In this document: piece after piece, positions 25,560-33,250 of the stretch
Position numbering within the stretch: position 1 is the first letter of the stretch
Layout: each line of letters opens with the position of its first letter
Origin: Niveispirillum sp.
GTDB taxonomy: Bacteria; Pseudomonadota; Alphaproteobacteria; Azospirillales; Azospirillaceae
Length of the DNA: 49,673 nucleotides
Direction: 5' to 3'
Assembly: GCF_017996735.1 (NCBI RefSeq)
Contig: NZ_JAGOGJ010000041.1
Location: forward strand, 1 to 49,673
The notes under the pieces: model-generated
Told to the model about the DNA's origin: nothing
The model's input: the letters and a program-made list of their open reading frames with translations, nothing else
Databases searched by the model: none
Translations under genes and position numbers: made by a program

Positions 25560-28226
25560 ATGGGTATCATCTCTGCCATGGTCGGGTCCGCGCCCCTGCG
25601 CAGCGGCCCGCTGGTACAACGTTCACGTCTGGACGACCTGTTGGATGCGGTCGACCGGTCCCGCGTCACGCTGGTGCATGCGCCGGCGGGTTACGGCAAG
25701 ACCACCGTTCTGCGCGGCTGGGCGGACGGGCTGCGCAATCGCAACCGTCCCGTGCTTTGGCTGGCGGCGCGAGGCGGCATTCGGGGGGCGGAGGATTTCC
25801 GGTCCTGCCTTTGGGCGGCCGCCGCGCGCTGCGGCCTTGATCGCCCCTTGCCTGCGCCCGACGGTTCTGCGGAAGACCTGCTGGCCCTGCTGATCGGCGA
25901 TGGAGGTTGCCGGCCAGTACTGATCGTGGACGACGCGCACCTGTTGACCGCTGACACCCATGCCCTGATCGAACGGCTGGTCGTCACCATGCGTGATGCC
26001 ATGACGACCATCATCGTCGCGCGCGGCCGAAACAAGATCCCCGTGGCACGCCTGCGGTCGCTGGGCATGCTGGTGGAGGTGGGTGAACAGGAACTGCGGT
26101 TCACAGCGGAAGAGACGCAATCCTGGGTGGCCGCCCATGGCGGGGGCACAGGGGAGGGGGCGTCGCTGGCGACGCGTACCGATGGTTGGGTGGCGGGGCT
26201 GGTCATGGCGCAGCGCTTGGCGGGACTGGAAGATGCCAGCCGCTGGACCCGCTTTGCCCGCGATGTCGGCGATTATTTCGAGGAGGAGGTGCTTCCCGGC
26301 ATTGACCCGTCCATTGCCGCCTTTCTCACCAGCACCGCCGTTCTGGAAAGCCTGACCCCGGCCGCCTGCCAGGCGCTGACCGGGCGGGAGGACAGTCGCC
26401 GGCTTCTGGTCGAGATCGAGGCGGCGGGCCTGTTCCTGACCCTGGTCGATATCGAGGCCGCGCGCTATGTCCTCAATCCGCTGCTGCGGCAATTGATGTT
26501 GCGCCGGTTGACGGAAGACATGCCGGCCCATGCCGCGGAAATGCACCGACGGGCGGGGCGCTATTTCATGTCCATCCATGAATCGCTACCGGCCATCGCC
26601 CATGCGCAGGCCAGCGGTGATCTGGATTTTCTGGCTGATTGCCTGGATGCCATGGCGGAGACGGCGACCTATGCCGGGCACCTGTTGCAACTGGACAGTA
26701 TAGCCAGCGTTCTCTCCTGGCCACAGCTTGAAGGCCGGCCCAGCCTGTTGCTGCTTCTTGCGTGGCGCCGCATCCGGGGGCTGGCCTTTACGCCCGCCCA
26801 GAAGATGATCGACGCTGCCGCCACCTGCATCGAGGCGCAGGCAGTAGCGGGCATCCTGCCCCCCCATCAGGCGATGCACCTGCGCCGCCTGGTCGAACAC
26901 CGTTCCATCATTCTGGCCGCCGCCCGTGATGATATGACCACCGTGGAGACGCGGGCCCAGGCGCTGCTGGCGGAACTGGGGGATGATTATCCCTATCTCT
27001 CCTGCACCATGCTGGCCCAGCTCATGGCGGCGCGGCGGGAGCTTTACCATTTCCGCGACATCCTGAAGCTGGAGGCGGAAACCCGCCGGGCCCTGGAACT
27101 GCCCGGCGTACGCTTCGCCTCGATCGCGCTGAAATCCTCCGTCGCGCCCACCTTCATGGTGCAGGGTAAGGTGGAGGCCGCCCGTGCCCTGCTGCGTGAA
27201 GCCCTGGAGATCGCCGAGGGTTTCGCGGGCAAGGGATCGCCGCTGGCAGCGCTGCCGGCCCTGCCGCTGGCCGAGCTGCTGTATGATTGCGGCGATCTGG
27301 CCGGCGCCGACGATCTGGTGAAACGGTATGTGGGTGTTGCACGGCAACTGGGTTTCCTGGATCAGTTGGCGGCCGGCTACCTTGTCCGGGCCCGGCTGCT
27401 GGCTGCGCGCGGACAGATTGACGCGGCACTGACCGCCCTGGAAGGGGCGCATCTGGTGGCCATCGAGTGCGGGTTGGAGCGGCTGCGTGCCTATGTCGTG
27501 GCAGAGCAGGTGCGGCTTCTTTTGCGGGATGGCCAGCCGCAGAAGGCTGTTGCTGCATTCGAGGCAGGTGATCTGTCGCTGGAAGACGAGCCGCTGCCCA
27601 CGATGAACCCCACCCGCCGCCAGGAAAGTATCGCCATTGCCTGGCTGCGACTGGAAATCCAGGGGCATCGGCTGGTCCGGGCACGCAAGGTGGCTAAACG
27701 CTGGAGCGCTTTTGTCCGCCGGGCGGGGGCGTTGCGGTCCGCTGTCGCGTTCGAACTGCTGCTGGCCCAGATCGCCCTGCTGGATGGCGACCGGCAGGAG
27801 GCGCGTCGTGCCGTGCGTGAAGCCGTAACCCTCGCGGCACCCGCCGGCTGGACCCGCATCTTCCTGGACGAGGGGGAGGCGGTGGGCACGTTGCTGGTCG
27901 ACGCCTATGGGCACGGTCCCGTCATGGATACGCCCGTCGACCGGTTCGCCGCCAAGCTCGCCTCCTCCTTCACCGGGATCATTCCCTTCCTGGATGTGGA
28001 TGAGGAGGAGATGGGCGACAGCCAGCCCAGCAGCCGCCTGTCGCCGCGCGAACTGGAAGTGCTGGGCATGGTGGGGGCGGGCCTGCGCAACAAGGAGATA
28101 GGCAACCGCCTCGGTCTCACCGAGGGCACGGTCAAATGGTACATGCAGCAGGTCTACGACAAGCTGGGCGTCCGTCGCCGGCCGCAAACTGTGATCAAGG
28201 CGCGCCAACTCGGGCTGATGGTGTGA
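25560..28226 (+). CDS. MalT-like LuxR-family regulator with STAND ATPase domain
   Basis: Large signal-sensing transcription activator, 888 aa. Seen: N-terminal P-loop APAGYGKTT (41-49), Walker B VLIVDDAHLL near 118-127, a long alpha-helical repeat region (about 330-780, TPR-like) and a C-terminal LuxR helix-turn-helix with LSPRELEVLGMVGAGLRNKE and LTEGTVKWYMQQVYDKLGV. The family (MalT and relatives) binds ATP plus an inducer, multimerises and activates catabolic operons. The ribosome site GGAGGAAACA directly before the ATG resembles that of the TonB receptor. It sits centrally between the catabolic operons, and a perfect palindrome lies upstream, so it is the probable master activator of the cluster. 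The inducer is unknown. Confidence 0.93.
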   Translation: MGIISAMVGSAPLRSGPLVQRSRLDDLLDAVDRSRVTLVHAPAGYGKTTVLRGWADGLRNRNRPVLWLAARGGIRGAEDFRSCLWAAAARCGLDRPLPAPDGSAEDLLALLIGDGGCRPVLIVDDAHLLTADTHALIERLVVTMRDAMTTIIVARGRNKIPVARLRSLGMLVEVGEQELRFTAEETQSWVAAHGGGTGEGASLATRTDGWVAGLVMAQRLAGLEDASRWTRFARDVGDYFEEEVLPGIDPSIAAFLTSTAVLESLTPAACQALTGREDSRRLLVEIEAAGLFLTLVDIEAARYVLNPLLRQLMLRRLTEDMPAHAAEMHRRAGRYFMSIHESLPAIAHAQASGDLDFLADCLDAMAETATYAGHLLQLDSIASVLSWPQLEGRPSLLLLLAWRRIRGLAFTPAQKMIDAAATCIEAQAVAGILPPHQAMHLRRLVEHRSIILAAARDDMTTVETRAQALLAELGDDYPYLSCTMLAQLMAARRELYHFRDILKLEAETRRALELPGVRFASIALKSSVAPTFMVQGKVEAARALLREALEIAEGFAGKGSPLAALPALPLAELLYDCGDLAGADDLVKRYVGVARQLGFLDQLAAGYLVRARLLAARGQIDAALTALEGAHLVAIECGLERLRAYVVAEQVRLLLRDGQPQKAVAAFEAGDLSLEDEPLPTMNPTRRQESIAIAWLRLEIQGHRLVRARKVAKRWSAFVRRAGALRSAVAFELLLAQIALLDGDRQEARRAVREAVTLAAPAGWTRIFLDEGEAVGTLLVDAYGHGPVMDTPVDRFAAKLASSFTGIIPFLDVDEEEMGDSQPSSRLSPRELEVLGMVGAGLRNKEIGNRLGLTEGTVKWYMQQVYDKLGVRRRPQTVIKARQLGLMV

Positions 28227-28262
28227 GCCGCACGGCCTTCCGGCTTTCTGAAAGGAACATCC

Positions 28263-29375
28263 ATGACCCAACCGCCGACCGGCCCCCTTGTCGGGCTGCG
28301 CGTGATCGAACTTGACGCCATCGGCCCTGTGCCGCTGGCGGCCATGCTACTGGCCGATATGGGATGCGATGTGCTGCGCATCACCCGCCCGCCCTATCCT
28401 GGCGCGGCATGGGAGGATGTTGGCGGCGCCATCCTGCACCGTGGCCGACATAGTCTGACGCTGGATCTGAAATCGGAGGCCGGCCGTGCCGACCTGCTGT
28501 CGCTGGTGGCGGGGGCCGATGCGCTGATCGAGGGGTACAGGCCTGGCGTCATGGAACGTATGGGGCTGGGCCCGGCCGAATGCCTCGCCCGCAATCCCAG
28601 GCTGGTCTATGGCCGCATGACCGGCTGGGGACAGACCGGACCGCTGGCGCCACGCGCGGGGCATGATATCAACTATATCGCGGTCGCCGGCATCCTGCAT
28701 GCCATCGGCACGGCAGGGCAGCCGCCGACGGTGCCGTTGAATGTGATTGGCGATTATGGCGGGGGCGCCATGTTCCTTCTGGCCGGTTTGCTGGCGGGGT
28801 TGCTGTCGGCCGGACGCACCGGCAAGGGACAGGTGGTCGATGCCGCCATGACCGACGGAACGGCGGTGATGACCAGCCTGTTCCACGCCTTCCTGCATAC
28901 GGGCCAGTGGAACGACCGGCGGGAGGCAAATCTGCTGGACGGGTTCGCCCCCTTCTATCGCTGCTATGAATGCGCCGATGGGCGGCATGTCGCCGTGGGG
29001 GCGCTGGAGCCACCCTTCTTTGCGCAACTGCTGGCTGGCCTGGGTCTGCCGCCCGGGCGGTTCGTGCAGTATGATCAGGCCGGCTGGCCAGCCATGACCC
29101 AGGCCTTCGCGGCGATATTCCGGACCCGGCCGCGCGACGTCTGGGCGGCGCATTTCGCCCAGGGTGATGCCTGTGTCTCCCCCGTCCTGTCCCTGGCCGA
29201 GGCGCCGGACCATCCGCACAACCGGGCGCGGGAAACCTTCACTGCGCTGGGCGGCGTGCCGCAGCCGGGGACGGCGCCGCGTTTTTCCGCGACGCCGGGC
29301 AGTGTCCGTCCGGCGTCCGGGGCACTGGATCTGAACACGGCCCTGACCCGCTGGGCCCTGCCCGCCGACAGGTGA
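28263..29375 (+). CDS. CaiB/BaiF family, probable alpha-methylacyl-CoA racemase
   Basis: Class III CoA-transferase fold protein, 370 aa. The residues equivalent to the racemase catalytic set are all present at a constant offset of +8 from those reported for Mycobacterium tuberculosis MCR: His134 in RAGHDINYIAVAG, Asp164 in GDYGGGAMFL and Glu249 in GALEPPFF. This supports alpha-methylacyl-CoA racemase, which interconverts 2R and 2S 2-methylacyl-CoA so that stereospecific acyl-CoA dehydrogenases can act, over a formyl- or carnitine-CoA transferase. It begins 37 bases after the LuxR-family gene and is followed by an MDR oxidoreductase. It points to a methyl-branched substrate or intermediate (inference). 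Confidence 0.88.
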   Translation: MTQPPTGPLVGLRVIELDAIGPVPLAAMLLADMGCDVLRITRPPYPGAAWEDVGGAILHRGRHSLTLDLKSEAGRADLLSLVAGADALIEGYRPGVMERMGLGPAECLARNPRLVYGRMTGWGQTGPLAPRAGHDINYIAVAGILHAIGTAGQPPTVPLNVIGDYGGGAMFLLAGLLAGLLSAGRTGKGQVVDAAMTDGTAVMTSLFHAFLHTGQWNDRREANLLDGFAPFYRCYECADGRHVAVGALEPPFFAQLLAGLGLPPGRFVQYDQAGWPAMTQAFAAIFRTRPRDVWAAHFAQGDACVSPVLSLAEAPDHPHNRARETFTALGGVPQPGTAPRFSATPGSVRPASGALDLNTALTRWALPADR

Positions 29376-29429
29376 TGTGCTGGTGCTGCCGGCCCATGCT
29401 GGTACCGATGCATCATCGGAGGAGACATC

Positions 29430-30440
29430 ATGCGTGCCTTGATCCTGCGTTCGGCCCAGGGGCTGGACGGCGCCCGCCTGGAGGAGGTGCCAGCCACCAC
29501 CCCTGTCGAAGGGGAGGTCTGCGTGGCGCTGAAGGCCGCCGCTCTGAACCATCGTGAACTTTGGATCGCACGTGGCCAGTATCCGGGTATGACCTTGCCA
29601 GCGATCCTTGGCGCCGACGGTGCGGGGGTGATTGCTGCCGTCGGGCCTGGTGTCGATCCGGGACGGGTGGGGGAGGCTGTGCTGCTGTATCCCGGTCTGC
29701 GCTGGGGGGCTGACCCCGCTTATCCCGCGGCCACGTTCGGCCTGCTGGGTATGCCCGGACCCGGCACCATTGCGCAATCCGTCTGCGTGCCCGCTGACAT
29801 TGCGGTGCCTTTGCCTCCACATCTTGATTTCGCACAGGCGGCGGCCCTGCCGCTGGCCGGCCTGACGGCCTGGCGCGGGTTGGTGACCAAGGCCGGCTTG
29901 CGGGCCGGGGAGAAGCTGCTGGTCACCGGGGTCGGTGGTGGCGTGGCGACCTTCGCCCTGCTGTTCGGTGTGGCCATGGGCGCGGAGGTCTTTGTCACCA
30001 GCGGTTCGGACGCGACGCTGGAAAAGGCTACGGCGCTTGGTGCGCGCGCAGGGTTCAATTACCGGCACGAAAACTGGCGCAAGGCGCTGGCGAAGCAGTC
30101 GGGGGGCATCGACGTCGTGTTCGACGGGGCACCTGCCGCCTCTTACCCCCAGTATGCGCGGGCACTGGCCATGGGCGCGCGGGTAGTTCTGTATGGGTCG
30201 ACAGGCGGCACGGATTTCAGCGTCAATGCGCCGGAACTGTTCCTGAAAAACCTGCGCCTGATCGGCACCAATGTCGGCAATCCGGCGGAATTCGCCGCCA
30301 TGGTGGCGTTTGTCGCGCAGCGCGGGCTGAAACCGGCCATCGATTGCCGCTTTCCCCTGTCCGCGGCTGTCGAGGCACTGGCCCATCTGGAACGGGGACA
30401 TGGGTTCGGCAAGATCATTATCGATATCGAGGGGACATGA
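29430..30440 (+). CDS. MDR-superfamily oxidoreductase, quinone-reductase-like
   Basis: Medium-chain dehydrogenase/reductase, 336 aa. Seen: N-terminal GroES-like fold with ALNHRELWIARGQYPG and LGADGAGVIAAVG, the LTAWRGLVTKAG hinge, and nucleotide-binding VTGVGGGVATFAL. The structural zinc-ligand Cys cluster of alcohol dehydrogenases is missing and the usual catalytic zinc Cys near residue 40 reads as LNHREL, so it resembles the zinc-free quinone oxidoreductase/enoyl reductase group. It is 54 bases after the racemase and 1 base before the next SDR. An enoyl-CoA or enone reduction is possible; the substrate is not known. Confidence 0.88.
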   Translation: MRALILRSAQGLDGARLEEVPATTPVEGEVCVALKAAALNHRELWIARGQYPGMTLPAILGADGAGVIAAVGPGVDPGRVGEAVLLYPGLRWGADPAYPAATFGLLGMPGPGTIAQSVCVPADIAVPLPPHLDFAQAAALPLAGLTAWRGLVTKAGLRAGEKLLVTGVGGGVATFALLFGVAMGAEVFVTSGSDATLEKATALGARAGFNYRHENWRKALAKQSGGIDVVFDGAPAASYPQYARALAMGARVVLYGSTGGTDFSVNAPELFLKNLRLIGTNVGNPAEFAAMVAFVAQRGLKPAIDCRFPLSAAVEALAHLERGHGFGKIIIDIEGT

Positions 30441-30441
30441 G

Positions 30442-31224
30442 ATGACGGGCGATCTGTTCTCCCTGTCGGGCAAGCGGGCGCTGGTCACCGGCGGTGCCCA
30501 GGGGCTGGGCCGCATGATCGCGGAAGGGTTGCTGCGTGCCGGTGCCCATGTCGCCATCACCTCCCGCAAGCCGGACATCTGCGCCCGCGCGGCGGCGGAA
30601 ATGTCGGCCTTGGGACCCTGTCTGGCCCTGCCGGCGGACCTGTCGACACCTGAGGCGGTGGTCGATCTGGCCGAACGCTATCGGAAGCAGGCCGGTGGCC
30701 TGGATATCCTGGTCAATAATGCCGGCAAGACCTGGGGTGCCCCGATTGAGGATTTTCCCGACAAGGCCTGGTCATCGGTCATGACCGTGAATGTGCATAC
30801 GCCGTTCAAGCTGGTGCAGCAGTTCCTGCCCGATCTAACCGCCGGCGACCGACAGGGCGACCCGGCCCGCATCATCAATATTGGCTCTGTTGCCGGCGTG
30901 GCGATCGAGCCCTTGCAGGCCTATTCCTATGGTGCCAGCAAGGCGGCGATCCATCAGTTGAGCCGGCAACTGGCCAAGGATCTGGCCGACCGCCATATCA
31001 CCGTCAACGCCGTGCTGCCCGGCTTTTTCCCCACGGCAATGACCGCCCATCTGCGTGATGGCGACGATGCGCCCCGTGGGGCCCTGCAGGGCCATATCCC
31101 GCTGGGTCGTCTGGGCCGGCCCGACGATATTGCCGGCATCGTCATTTTCCTCTGCTCACGTGCCGGGGCCTATGTCACCGGTGCGGAAATCCCTGTTGAT
31201 GGAGGCATTCTGGGCTGCCGCTGA
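30442..31224 (+). CDS. Short-chain dehydrogenase/reductase
   Basis: SDR, 260 aa. Seen: TGGAQGLG cofactor motif near residue 17, DILVNNAGKTWGAP, catalytic Ser in NIGSVAGVA and the Tyr-Lys pair in YGASKAAI, and a C-terminal TGAEIPVDGGILGCR. The ATG at 30442 follows AGGGGACATGAG and lies one base after the MDR stop codon. It is the last gene of the regulator-racemase-MDR-SDR group; after it the DNA changes to decayed regulatory genes, so it probably marks the right edge of the catabolic block on this strand. Confidence 0.9.
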   Translation: MTGDLFSLSGKRALVTGGAQGLGRMIAEGLLRAGAHVAITSRKPDICARAAAEMSALGPCLALPADLSTPEAVVDLAERYRKQAGGLDILVNNAGKTWGAPIEDFPDKAWSSVMTVNVHTPFKLVQQFLPDLTAGDRQGDPARIINIGSVAGVAIEPLQAYSYGASKAAIHQLSRQLAKDLADRHITVNAVLPGFFPTAMTAHLRDGDDAPRGALQGHIPLGRLGRPDDIAGIVIFLCSRAGAYVTGAEIPVDGGILGCR

Positions 31225-31249
31225 CCCTACATCCCAAGCGAACATCCCA

Positions 31250-31393
31250 TGAAAGGACTGGCCGCCAAGCTGCGCGCGACTGCCGGCCCGGCACCGCGTG
31301 GTGGATCACCGTCTGGATGATCTGCATGTAAAGCGGGGTCGGCAGCGCCGCATCGATCCTTCTGCTCAGGCCAACCTGCCAAGTGTGCGCCAT
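31250..31393 (-). pseudogene. Remnant of a GntR/MocR-type regulator N-terminus
   Basis: The first about 35 codons from ATG 31393 read like the start of a MocR-type (GntR winged helix plus aminotransferase) regulator: RRIDAALPTPLYMQIIQTVI matches the family's LYxQIxxxI opening helix. The expected LPSSR and DNA-recognition residues are absent and similarity is lost after about residue 35. It is divergent from the broken FMN-binding gene at 31501, an arrangement typical of intact MocR/PaiB-like pairs. The call is tentative because the match is short. Confidence 0.4.
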
Positions 31394-31500
31394 TGGACCC
31401 TTAAAATTTAAGGAACTGATGATTTCTTATGGTCCAACTCTGCCCGATCATCAAGGCTAGATCACAGGTAATGCGATGATCGAAAACGGGTATTCAGGGT

Positions 31501-31943
31501 ATGGCCACCATTTTTGAACGTTATGGCGCGGATGATATCCGCCATCTCATCGCTCGGTATCCGCTGGCCTGGGTCGTCACGCCGGACGGGGAGGAGGCGA
31601 GCCTGCTGCCGCTGGTGGGTGTGTTTGATGTGACGGGGCGTTGACGGAACTGATTGGTCATTTCGCCTGCACCAATCCGCTGCATGCCGCCCTCACACGT
31701 GATCCCAAGGCGGTGATCCTGTTCAAGGGGCCGGACGCTTATCTCTCGCCCGCGCATGCGGGTCGGCGGGATTGGGGGCCGACCTGGAACTATGCGCCGC
31801 TTCGTGTCTGGGCCGACATCACGGTGGACGAGAGCCTGACCCGGCCCGCCATTGACCTGCTGGCCACGCTACCCGACGTGGACCTGATCGAAACGGTCAT
31901 ACATAACGATATAAACAAGTCTTTATGTGTTGTTGACGAGTGA
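31501..31943 (+). pseudogene. Frameshifted, truncated FMN-binding (PaiB-like) regulator
   Basis: From ATG 31501 the frame encodes ERYGADDIRHLIARYPLAWV and VTPDGEEASLLPLVGVFDV, then hits a stop at about 31642. Similarity to PaiB-type FMN-binding split-barrel proteins resumes in another frame with LIGHFACTNPLHAALTRD, VILFKGPDAYLSP and WGPTWNYAPLRVWADI, ending at 31943. A frame change near 31625-31640 is needed to join them, and the C-terminal part of the family is missing, so this is a dead gene. The 31394-31500 gap would have been the divergent promoter region shared with the MocR-like remnant. The 31944-32060 stretch before folB shows no further gene. Confidence 0.7.
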
Positions 31944-32060
31944 CCCTGAAAATCATAGCCTGTCCAATGTCATGGTTCCCCAGGACGGGATCGGGACCCG
32001 CGTCTGTCGGGAGCGGGGGGAGTGCCTGGCCGCTTCCCCATCACCTAACCGGAGATCCCT

Positions 32061-32429
32061 ATGAGCGACCATATCCTGGTCCACCGCATCGCCGTTTATG
32101 CCCATCATGGACTGACGGCGGAGGAGGCGAAGCTTGGCCAGCGCTTCTTCATCTCGCTGGATTGCACGCTGGACCTGTCGGCGGCTGGGGAGGCCGATGA
32201 TTGGGATCTCAGCGTCTGTTACGCCAAGCTGACGGCAGCCACGACCCGTATCGCGACGGCCCGCCGTTTCCGTACCATCGAGGGCGTTGCGGAGGCTGTG
32301 GCCGCCGATCTGCTGGACGGATTTCCAACCATCCAGGTGGTCATGGTGCAGGTCGACAAGCCGTCGGCCCCGGTGCCCGCGATCATCGACGGCGTGTCGG
32401 TGCGTATCACCCGGTCGCGCAAACGCTGA
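32061..32429 (+). CDS. folB: Dihydroneopterin aldolase
   Basis: Folate-pathway enzyme converting 7,8-dihydroneopterin to 6-hydroxymethyl-dihydropterin and glycolaldehyde; 122 aa, normal length. Seen: HRIAVYAHHGLTAEEAKLGQ with the substrate-binding Glu22, VCYAKLTAATTRIATA, FRTIEGVAEAVAADLL, and Lys100 in VMVQVDKPSAPVP, the conserved catalytic Lys. The ATG at 32061 has CCGGAGATCCCT upstream. It stands alone on the plus strand, convergent with the thioesterase gene. It is a housekeeping gene, thematically close to glyA and metE nearby because all serve one-carbon metabolism. Confidence 0.93.
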   Translation: MSDHILVHRIAVYAHHGLTAEEAKLGQRFFISLDCTLDLSAAGEADDWDLSVCYAKLTAATTRIATARRFRTIEGVAEAVAADLLDGFPTIQVVMVQVDKPSAPVPAIIDGVSVRITRSRKR

Positions 32430-32499
32430 CGCAAGCGGGCTTTATACGAATGTTCCCCGTAACCGGACAGGGCCGAACAACCCGTCAACGGGGGGTGAA

Positions 32500-32542
32500 C
32501 GGCGGTGGTGAAGCGCCTCCAGCGTGCGCTTCACCACCGCCG
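32500..32542. terminator. Strong 17-base-pair hairpin between convergent genes
   Basis: Perfect inverted repeat: arms 32500-32516 (cggcggtggtgaagcgc) and 32526-32542, with a 9-base loop. A second imperfect stem follows at about 32543-32571 around ccgcgg/ccgcgg. The 266-base gap 32430-32695 lies between the ends of folb on the plus strand and the thioesterase gene on the minus strand and holds no convincing gene. No T-run follows the stems, so a bidirectional stop or a repeat element are both possible. Confidence 0.55.
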
Positions 32543-32695
32543 GCAAGCCGCGGAAGGACCGCGGCCTTGCCTCGTAGGGCTTGAGTGGTCGGGAGGGGGG
32601 CGGCCTGCCCTGGATCGGCGGATGCCCCCTCTCCTCCACCGCGCCGCCGTCCCATCCCTTCCGCCCCGATCCGGGGTGCAGAAGTGGACGCTGCT

Positions 32696-33094
32696 CTACG
32701 GGGACTTGTCCCCCAAAAGCAGGGGTTGCGGGCGTCCATCCCTGTCGACGGCGACCATTTCGAAACGTCCATCCAGCGCGTGCCGTGGGGGACCGCCCTG
32801 GGGTGGGCGGCTTTGGCCCCTGACGGCGACCGTCAGGGAGGATCGGCCGGTGCGGATGACCCGCGCGGTCAGTTCCAGCAGGTGGCCGACGGGGACGGGC
32901 CGGTGGAACACCACCTTGTCGGTCGCCGCCATGACGACGTCGCAACCGGCGCGGCGGCTGGCGGCGATGAAGGCGGCCTTGCCCATCAGGTTCAGCGCAT
33001 GGCCGCCGAACAGCGTGCCGTAATGGTTGGCAAGCTCTGGGAACACCATTTCGATCAGCACTGAAGCGGCGTCTGCCGTCGCATCCGCATCCAT
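32696..33094 (-). CDS. Acyl-CoA thioesterase (YciA-like hot-dog) with unusual active site
   Basis: Hot-dog fold acyl-CoA hydrolase, about 132 aa. Seen: IEMVFPELANHYGTLFGG, then ALNLMGKAAFIAASRRAG, FHRPVPVGHLLELTARVI and GRFEMVAVDRDGRP. In close relatives the segment after GG usually reads MDKAAF, the Asp being catalytic; here it is MGKAAF, encoded ggc instead of gac. The start at 33094 is chosen for GGGGGTGA a few bases upstream and a normal length; ATG 33112 and more upstream ATGs are possible. It is convergent with folB and downstream of glyA by 156 bases. It may be an inactive or altered thioesterase. Confidence 0.82.
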   Translation of the reverse strand: MDADATADAASVLIEMVFPELANHYGTLFGGHALNLMGKAAFIAASRRAGCDVVMAATDKVVFHRPVPVGHLLELTARVIRTGRSSLTVAVRGQSRPPQGGPPRHALDGRFEMVAVDRDGRPQPLLLGDKSP

Positions 33095-33250
33095 CGCTTC
33101 ACCCCCGCTCATGATTGCCATTGCCGCTGCACCCATCATCAGGATGCGAACCCGCTTGGTGAATGGCTGAAATGGTGGAGATTTGCCGAGAAGGTTCTGC
33201 AAATCTGTGTGGGTTGTTAACATTCCTGAAGGTAGTGGCCGGCGCCGGTG

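Noticed and set aside
31501..31943. Programmed frameshift in the FMN-binding gene
   Set aside because: The C-terminal part of the family is also missing and its divergent partner is truncated, which fits decay.
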